A stretch of DNA of 64,000 bases from Paenibacillus sp. FSL H8-0332 (GTDB taxonomy: Bacteria > Bacillota > Bacilli > Paenibacillales > Paenibacillaceae), in contig NZ_CP150145.1 of the NCBI RefSeq assembly GCF_037963835.1, positions 1,426,001 to 1,490,000 of the forward strand, written 5' to 3'. Under the pieces are notes generated by a model. The model had not been told where the DNA came from. It made no database searches and saw only the letters and a program-made list of their open reading frames with translations. Made by a program: the position numbers and the translations under genes. Positions within the stretch are counted from its first letter, which is position 1, and each line of letters opens with the position of its first letter. Of this stretch, positions 61,654 through 64,000 are shown piece after piece.

Positions 61654-62814
61654 ATGCAGTGGTTAAGCAAACTGCGCACAGCTTGGGGGAGAACCCCCTC
61701 TGCTGAAGGCGTTCAAAGTCACAGTAATACAAGCGGGTTAGCGGAGAGAGCCATGGCAGAGCGTGTGATCGCGGCTAAGGATACGGTCGCATCAACAGAA
61801 ACGGTTATAGCAGAGGGAAAAGTCGCAGTAGAGGATGCAGGCGCTAACGCACCTGTACCTCACAGCGGTAACGATAGCGGAGAGCCGTCTGCACATACTT
61901 CAGGCACGGTGTCTTATGGGGAACACGCTTATGCCTTGGCGGAGCAGATCCGCCTTGAGACCGGAGCTATCCTGAAGGAAGAGGCCCAACTGGTGGAGGA
62001 GTTTGAGGCCTTGCGGGCAGGCGGCGGGGAGATGATCAGCCAAATCGCCGGAACCCAGCAGCTGCTGGAGCATTTGAAAACTAACAACAGACAGACTGAA
62101 GATCTGATTAATGAAATGTACGGCAGCTTGTCCTACTCTTCCAACAAAATCGAATTTGCCAAGGAAGCCAATATCCAGATTTCTGCGGAAATGCAGAAGG
62201 CCTCGGCGGTATTCACTGAGTTCGTTGCTTTGAATGAGGATCTGCTGGAGCATTTCCACAGCATTGAGCAGCTGGCCAAGATCATCACGGATATTGCCGA
62301 GCAGACGAATCTGCTCTCGCTGAATGCGGCGATTGAGGCGGCGCGGGCCGGTGAGCATGGACGCGGCTTCGCCGTTGTCTCCACGGAGATCCGTAAGCTT
62401 GCTGACGGCACCCGCAGCCATGTGAAGGAGATCATGGGTTCACTCTCAGGAATGACCCGTGTCATGGAGCAGATCCATAGCAAGTCCGGGGATGGAACGC
62501 TCGCGATGAACGAGACCACGGCGAAGATCGGCGAATCTACTATATATATGAATGAGATTGTAGTCGCTGAAGAGCAGGTCTTCGAGCATCTGGAGAAAAT
62601 TCAGGAGTCCCAGGACAGCAGCATGGAGGACGTCGAGCAGATCAACGGTGACCTGCTGCGCATTTTGGAGAAATCAGGCCAGGACTCAGACCAGTTCCGT
62701 AAGCTGGTTCTTACCGTCCAGAAGAAGGCCGACCATTACCAGCAGCTGCTGAATCATTTGCATCAGATCGGGCTGCTCCAGCAGGCGGAAGAAGCAGAGA
62801 AGACTAACGTATAA
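61654..62814 (+). CDS. Soluble methyl-accepting chemotaxis-type protein
   Basis: A 386-residue protein with no membrane helix. An N-terminal variable region (1-90) and a helical coiled coil precede the highly conserved signalling tip, seen as [20 protein letters not shown] and [16 protein letters not shown] (about 212-247). It would act on CheA/CheW in the cytosol. The FIST protein encoded before it is the probable input partner. GGGAGAG precedes the ATG. Confidence 0.9.
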   Translation: MQWLSKLRTAWGRTPSAEGVQSHSNTSGLAERAMAERVIAAKDTVASTETVIAEGKVAVEDAGANAPVPHSGNDSGEPSAHTSGTVSYGEHAYALAEQIRLETGAILKEEAQLVEEFEALRAGGGEMISQIAGTQQLLEHLKTNNRQTEDLINEMYGSLSYSSNKIEFAKEANIQISAEMQKASAVFTEFVALNEDLLEHFHSIEQLAKIITDIAEQTNLLSLNAAIEAARAGEHGRGFAVVSTEIRKLADGTRSHVKEIMGSLSGMTRVMEQIHSKSGDGTLAMNETTAKIGESTIYMNEIVVAEEQVFEHLEKIQESQDSSMEDVEQINGDLLRILEKSGQDSDQFRKLVLTVQKKADHYQQLLNHLHQIGLLQQAEEAEKTNV

Positions 62815-62833
62815 GCAGATATATTAAAAGGAA

Positions 62834-62869
62834 AACACCCGGCGGCGGGAGATGCTGCCGGGTGTTTTT
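62834..62869 (+). terminator. Terminator after the FIST-MCP operon
   Basis: AACACCCGGC / GCCGGGTGTT is a ten-base stem followed by TTT and G. It marks the operon end. Confidence 0.9.
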
Positions 62870-62944
62870 GTGTTGTGACCGGCAACCGCGCTCTGCCAAA
62901 ACAGTAATTGGATAAACAGCACTTAAATGAACGCATTTCCCCCA

Positions 62945-63075
62945 AGCTGGCCTAAACGACCAAAATTAGTTGTTGTTAATCCACTTGCTTCCGGAAATCC
63001 CTTGGAAACCAGAATAGTAAGCTGCGTTTTTCCACTTGTGTGCTGGGAGACAGCGTTCTCCGCCATCTGCAGGAG
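62945..63075. repeat. Two-copy degenerate 51-bp repeat
   Basis: CCACTTG occurs at 62981 and 63032, spaced exactly 51 bases, with related flanks (ACCAAAATTAGT and ACCAGAATAGTA before, CTTCCGGAA and TGCTGGGA after). It lies between convergent genes. It is a weak but consistent further example of the 51-bp period. Confidence 0.55.
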
Positions 63076-63090
63076 GATTATGATTCACTA

Positions 63091-64000
63091 CTACAGGGCG
63101 ATCAGCCTGTATTCATAAGCGCCAATGGACAGTGGACCGGCGGGCACAGCAGCGCCGGTCAACACATCCTGCCCGCTGCGCGGCAGGGTGACGCTGCCGC
63201 CAAGCCCGTCCATGTTGACGAGCGTCCACAGGTCTCCGGAAGCGCCGCGTCTCGGGCAGAGGATGGTGCCCGGCGTGACATCGCTGCGCAGGGTGACCCC
63301 GGCCCGGGCGGCGTAATGCTCAATCAGCGCGCATAGCTGCTTGTCGCCCTCGCCGCCGGAGGGCAGAGAGCCGAGCATGACGATGGCTCCCCGGCCATAG
63401 GGCTGCTCGGTCAGGTAGGCCAAGCCCGGCGTCCGGCCTTCCTTGATAACGCCGATCACGGAAGCCCCGCCCGGCAGCGGCTCGAATACCGCGCTCCACA
63501 GGGATAGCGGTGCGGAGCAGCCGAAGGCCTCCCCGATGGTGCCTGTTCCCTCCATCGGGTAGACGAAGGTGGTATTCACTCCGGCGAAGCGCTCCAGTTC
63601 CCCCAGCGCAGCATCTGTATGGAGGGTATGCTCGGCGGTACGCCCTCCGCTAAGCGGGCCGACGATCCAGATGCCGCCGGCTTCAGCGAAGGCGAGCGCC
63701 TTCTGCATATATTCCGGCGACAGATAATGGACAAAAGGCGTGAACAGCAGCTTATAGCCGCTTAAATCGCCGCCTTCCGGCAGCAGGTCACGGTGAACCC
63801 CCTGATCGAGAATCCGTCTGTAAAAGTCCCCCAGCAGGGAACGGTAGTTCAGCTGCCGGTGGGGCTCCGTGGCCAGAAACGCCTTGGCCCGGTCCGAATA
63901 AGTAATCGCCACCTCGGCCTTGAGCGGCCGGGTATTCAGCATGTGCGGCTCGATCCGCAGCCTGGCGGCGGAAGCCTTGCGCACATTGTCATACCCGAGC
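63091..64000 (-). CDS. GH42 beta-galactosidase, C-terminal part (cut by window edge)
   Basis: The frame runs off the right edge, so only about the last 303 residues are seen. They match the GH42 trimerisation and C-terminal domains: LLFTPFVHYLSPEYMQKALAF near the start, GGIWIVGPLSGGRT, then a final beta-sandwich. The catalytic barrel would lie beyond the window. No signal is seen for an alternative start within the window. Confidence 0.85.
   Translation of the reverse strand, partial: LGYDNVRKASAARLRIEPHMLNTRPLKAEVAITYSDRAKAFLATEPHRQLNYRSLLGDFYRRILDQGVHRDLLPEGGDLSGYKLLFTPFVHYLSPEYMQKALAFAEAGGIWIVGPLSGGRTAEHTLHTDAALGELERFAGVNTTFVYPMEGTGTIGEAFGCSAPLSLWSAVFEPLPGGASVIGVIKEGRTPGLAYLTEQPYGRGAIVMLGSLPSGGEGDKQLCALIEHYAARAGVTLRSDVTPGTILCPRRGASGDLWTLVNMDGLGGSVTLPRSGQDVLTGAAVPAGPLSIGAYEYRLIAL

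Noticed and set aside
1..64000. Search for a replication origin, prophage or rRNA/tRNA genes
   Set aside because: No cluster of DnaA boxes, phage structural genes, or recognisable tRNA or rRNA sequences was seen.

Overview
The window looks like a chromosomal segment of a Paenibacillus-type Firmicute. This is inferred from the yqeG-yqeH-aroE-yhbY-nadD-yqeK-rsfS-yqeM order, moderately high GC, many AGGAGG-type ribosome sites with GTG/TTG starts, a tyrosine T-box, CcpA-type operators, and many YesM/YesN-controlled sugar ABC transporters without their own ATPase. No rRNA, tRNA, CRISPR array, prophage or replication origin was recognised.

Layout. 1-3.9 kb: the end of a MoxR ATPase, then DUF58 and transglutaminase membrane proteins. 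3.96-10.1 kb: a tightly packed housekeeping operon for ribosome biogenesis, shikimate and NAD synthesis, with cvfB inserted before yqeM. 10.6-23.5 kb: an arabinoside-utilisation region with an ArsR-type regulator, a binding-protein ABC importer, GH43, an AraC regulator and GH127, plus an ECF sigma/anti-sigma pair. 23.8-27 kb: an XRE regulator and a hybrid histidine kinase. 27.2-40.3 kb: sugar cassette 1 (YesM/YesN, an extra AraC regulator, a GH130-like enzyme, a binding protein, two permeases, two FAD oxidoreductases and an SGNH hydrolase). 41-50.2 kb: the paralogous cassette 2 (GH130, YesM/YesN, binding protein, two permeases, second GH130). 50.8-57.4 kb: a ROK regulator, a divergent CBS/MarR pair, an amidase, a LOG-family protein and T-box-controlled tyrS. 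58-59.4 kb: an IS3-family element. 59.7-64 kb: DUF1877, a small protein, a FIST/soluble-MCP sensory pair, and the end of a GH42 beta-galactosidase running off the window.

How the genes fit together: three binding-protein-dependent importers bring in oligosaccharides, which cytosolic GH43, GH127 and GH130 enzymes would degrade. Membrane kinases and AraC-type regulators would induce them. Matches to the cre consensus at the start of three transcription units suggest CcpA repression. Each binding-protein gene is separated from its permeases by a hairpin.

The most unusual signal is intergenic. At least six loci hold tandem arrays whose sequences differ but whose repeat period is 51 bp, exactly or nearly so. 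Most lie between convergent genes. One array was split by the IS3 element, which kept the 51-bp phase apart from a 4-bp target duplication.
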